DNA of 64,000 bases from Sphingomonadales bacterium (GTDB lineage Bacteria; Pseudomonadota; Alphaproteobacteria; Sphingomonadales; Sphingomonadaceae), in NCBI GenBank assembly GCA_017302615.1, contig JAFLDB010000005.1:62001-126000 (forward strand). The letters run 5' to 3'. The notes below the pieces were generated by a model. That model did no database searches. It had not been told where the DNA came from and saw nothing but the letters and a program-made list of their open reading frames with translations. This document shows, piece after piece, positions 62,692-64,000 of the stretch. A program made the translations under genes and the position numbers. How positions within the stretch are numbered: the stretch's first letter is position 1; each line of letters begins with the position of its first letter.

Positions 62692-63172
62692 CGGCGATCT
62701 GTCGGAACCAGCCGATTACCTCCGCCTCACTGCGGCTGGCGGCGTTGCGCCACGAATAGGCGTCGTGCTTGCCGTTGAGGCGTTTGCCCTTGGGTGAGAC
62801 CACCACCATGGTCGGGGTGCCCGGCATCTTGGCGACGCCGAACCGTGCGGCCAGATCGAGGTTCCGCCCCCGCCCGTCCTGCGGCACGCCGACGTCGATG
62901 AACGTTACCGAAAAGCGGGCGCCGAACTCGGCCTGGAAGGCATCGGACGTCAGCAGTGCGGCCAGCGCCTGGCTATCGTGGCACCAGTCCGCCCCGAACA
63001 CGATCACCGCCAGCTTGCCTTCGGCCCGGGCCGCAGCCAGCGCGGCATCGAGCCGGGCGGCATCATCCGCGCGTTCCGGATAATAGGCCGTCGGCGCGCC
63101 ATCCCCGGCCAGCACCGGCGACGCTATCGGCAGCAGGGTGGCCAGCAGGATTGCAGCGAGCAGACGCGTCAC
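62681..63172 (-). CDS. Secreted thioredoxin-like protein with CHDS active site
   Basis: The 163-residue protein has a signal peptide (LLAAILLATLLPIASPVLA) and a thioredoxin fold: KLAVIVFGADWCHDSQALAA, FIDVGVPQDGRG and the cis-Pro region KMPGTPTMVVVSPKG. The usual CxxC is replaced by Cys-His-Asp-Ser, so a normal dithiol exchange is unlikely; a monothiol role is more likely. The start is GTG 63172, overlapping the monooxygenase stop by 4 bases (GTGA), so the genes are translated together. Confidence 0.8.
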   Translation of the reverse strand: MTRLLAAILLATLLPIASPVLAGDGAPTAYYPERADDAARLDAALAAARAEGKLAVIVFGADWCHDSQALAALLTSDAFQAEFGARFSVTFIDVGVPQDGRGRNLDLAARFGVAKMPGTPTMVVVSPKGKRLNGKHDAYSWRNAASRSEAEVIGWFRQIAAKE

Positions 63173-64000
63173 GCGAAAGCCAGCCCGTCGAACCTGCCGT
63201 CGCTGCGCCAGCCTTCGATATAGGCGAAATAGGCCACCGCGCCCCACGGATAGCCGCGCCCCAGCCCGGCCCCGGCCTCTTCCCAGCCCTTGCCTTCGTT
63301 GTTGTAATAGCCCGGCGTGCAATCGACGGATCCGAGCATCGGCCCCGGACCGGAATCGAGCAGCTTCAGCCAGTCCGCCTCCGCCTCGGCGGTTACTTCC
63401 ACCCGGGTCAGCCCTTCGGCCTGCATGTGCGAGAGGATCCGGGCAAAGGTCTTCGCGCTGTCGATGATGTTGTGCGGCACGTTGGAAATCAGGTTCGCGC
63501 CCTGCTGCGGCTGGACGATGAACAGGTTGGGAAAGCCGTGGACGTGGATCCCGTGCTTGCTGCGCATCCCATCGGCCCAGGCTTCGGACAGCAAGCGCCC
63601 GCCCGTGCCCGCCACATCGAACCCGCAGCGGCGGCGATAGTCGGTGCCCACTTCGAAGCCCGAGGCATAGACGATGCAATCGACCGGATATTCGATACCG
63701 CCGACCACCACACCGTTTTCGGTGATTTCCTCCACCCCCTTGCCATCGGTATCGAGCAGCACCGTATTGGGATTGTTGAACGATTGCAGATAGGCATCGT
63801 GGAAGCACGGCCGCTTGCACAGCTGGCGATACCAGGCCTTCAGCTTGTCGGCGGTCTCCTTGTCCGCCACCACTTCGTCGGTGCGGGCGCGGATCTGCTC
63901 CATCTTCTCGTGGTCGGCATCCTCGAACGATGCAAACATTGCTGCGGGGGTGCGCTGATCGGCCGGGATCTCCGCCATTTTGGCCCGCATCATCTTGGCG
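63169..64000 (-). CDS. Baeyer-Villiger-type flavin monooxygenase, C-terminal part (cut by window)
   Basis: The reading frame runs off the right edge, so only about 277 C-terminal residues are seen; the N-terminal FAD-binding half is outside. CKRPCFHDAYLQSFNNPNTV, IEYPVDCIVYASGFEVGTDY and NLFIVQPQQGANLISNVPHN are typical of BVMO and related class B flavin monooxygenases, which insert oxygen into ketones with NADPH. The adjacent MDR and SDR genes could interconvert alcohols and ketones around such a reaction, but this is inference. Confidence 0.85.
   Translation of the reverse strand, partial: AKMMRAKMAEIPADQRTPAAMFASFEDADHEKMEQIRARTDEVVADKETADKLKAWYRQLCKRPCFHDAYLQSFNNPNTVLLDTDGKGVEEITENGVVVGGIEYPVDCIVYASGFEVGTDYRRRCGFDVAGTGGRLLSEAWADGMRSKHGIHVHGFPNLFIVQPQQGANLISNVPHNIIDSAKTFARILSHMQAEGLTRVEVTAEAEADWLKLLDSGPGPMLGSVDCTPGYYNNEGKGWEEAGAGLGRGYPWGAVAYFAYIEGWRSDGRFDGLAFA

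Overview
This is a high-GC (roughly two-thirds G+C by eye) bacterial chromosome segment of about 62 mostly housekeeping genes, tightly packed and often overlapping by 1-4 bases. Several things point to an alphaproteobacterium, most likely a sphingomonad (Novosphingobium/Erythrobacter type). These are the CckA hybrid kinase in a dapA-smpB-DUF2062-cckA run, a CpdR-type single receiver, a GTTC-N7-GTTC type LexA box upstream of recA, and DUF4169, SapC and GCS2-type ligase genes. The genus is an inference from gene content and was not tested.

Layout. 1-5442: accD (cut at its 5' end), folC, an AmpG-like permease, rluB, rsmD. 5441-5706: a 266-bp palindromic MITE-like element between two convergent genes. 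5689-12161: MHS transporter, GNAT, UvrD/PcrA helicase, small orphan gene, RhlE helicase, secreted protein. 12256-16220: FAD-linked oxidase, sapC, a predicted small RNA, an N-formylglutamate amidohydrolase-like gene, cpdR. 16319-25373: tRNA-Val(GAC), crotonase, icd, KefB-like antiporter, alaS, methyltransferase, recA with its SOS box. 25485-37597: membrane protein, FAD monooxygenase, L,D-transpeptidase, cckA/DUF2062/smpB/dapA, lytic transglycosylase, greB, DUF4169, GCS2 ligase, IalB-like protein. 37633-45189: rlmN, lipoprotein, glycine-zipper protein, pteridine-reductase-like SDR, Mn2+ riboswitch plus UPF0016 exporter, a three-gene accessory operon with a PhlG-like hydrolase, argG. 45190-45981: a long non-coding stretch. 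45982-64000: rlmD, nnrD, lipoprotein, ilvD, second N-formylglutamate amidohydrolase-like gene, ispE, a DUF559 cassette, ETF-QO, a UDG-like protein, second lytic transglycosylase, a radical SAM protein, recR, fmt, truA, two oxidoreductases, a thioredoxin-like protein and the C-terminal part of a Baeyer-Villiger-type monooxygenase.

Functional themes. Fatty-acid and folate synthesis (accD, folC), amino-acid synthesis (icd, dapA, argG, ilvD), translation and rRNA modification (rluB, rsmD, rlmN, rlmD, alaS, fmt, truA, smpB, tRNA-Val), DNA repair (uvrD, recA, recR, UDG-like), cell-wall turnover (AmpG-like, L,D-transpeptidase, two Slt), and cell-cycle phosphorelay (cckA, cpdR).

The most unusual material is non-coding. 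(1) About 500 bases at 45390-45906 hold 25 GGA motifs on the + strand, several in small hairpin loops, and end in a strong intrinsic terminator; this looks like an undescribed protein-binding RNA. (2) A roughly 106-nt sRNA with a textbook promoter, a CCUCCUCCC anti-Shine-Dalgarno motif and an intrinsic terminator lies at 14630-14735. (3) A 266-bp element with 32-bp inverted repeats supplies the stop codons of both flanking genes; a minimal 22-bp palindrome with the same tips does the same at 35577-35598. (4) A DUF559 gene is bracketed by inverted copies of a 50-bp double-hairpin repeat, one of which provides the ispE ribosome binding site.
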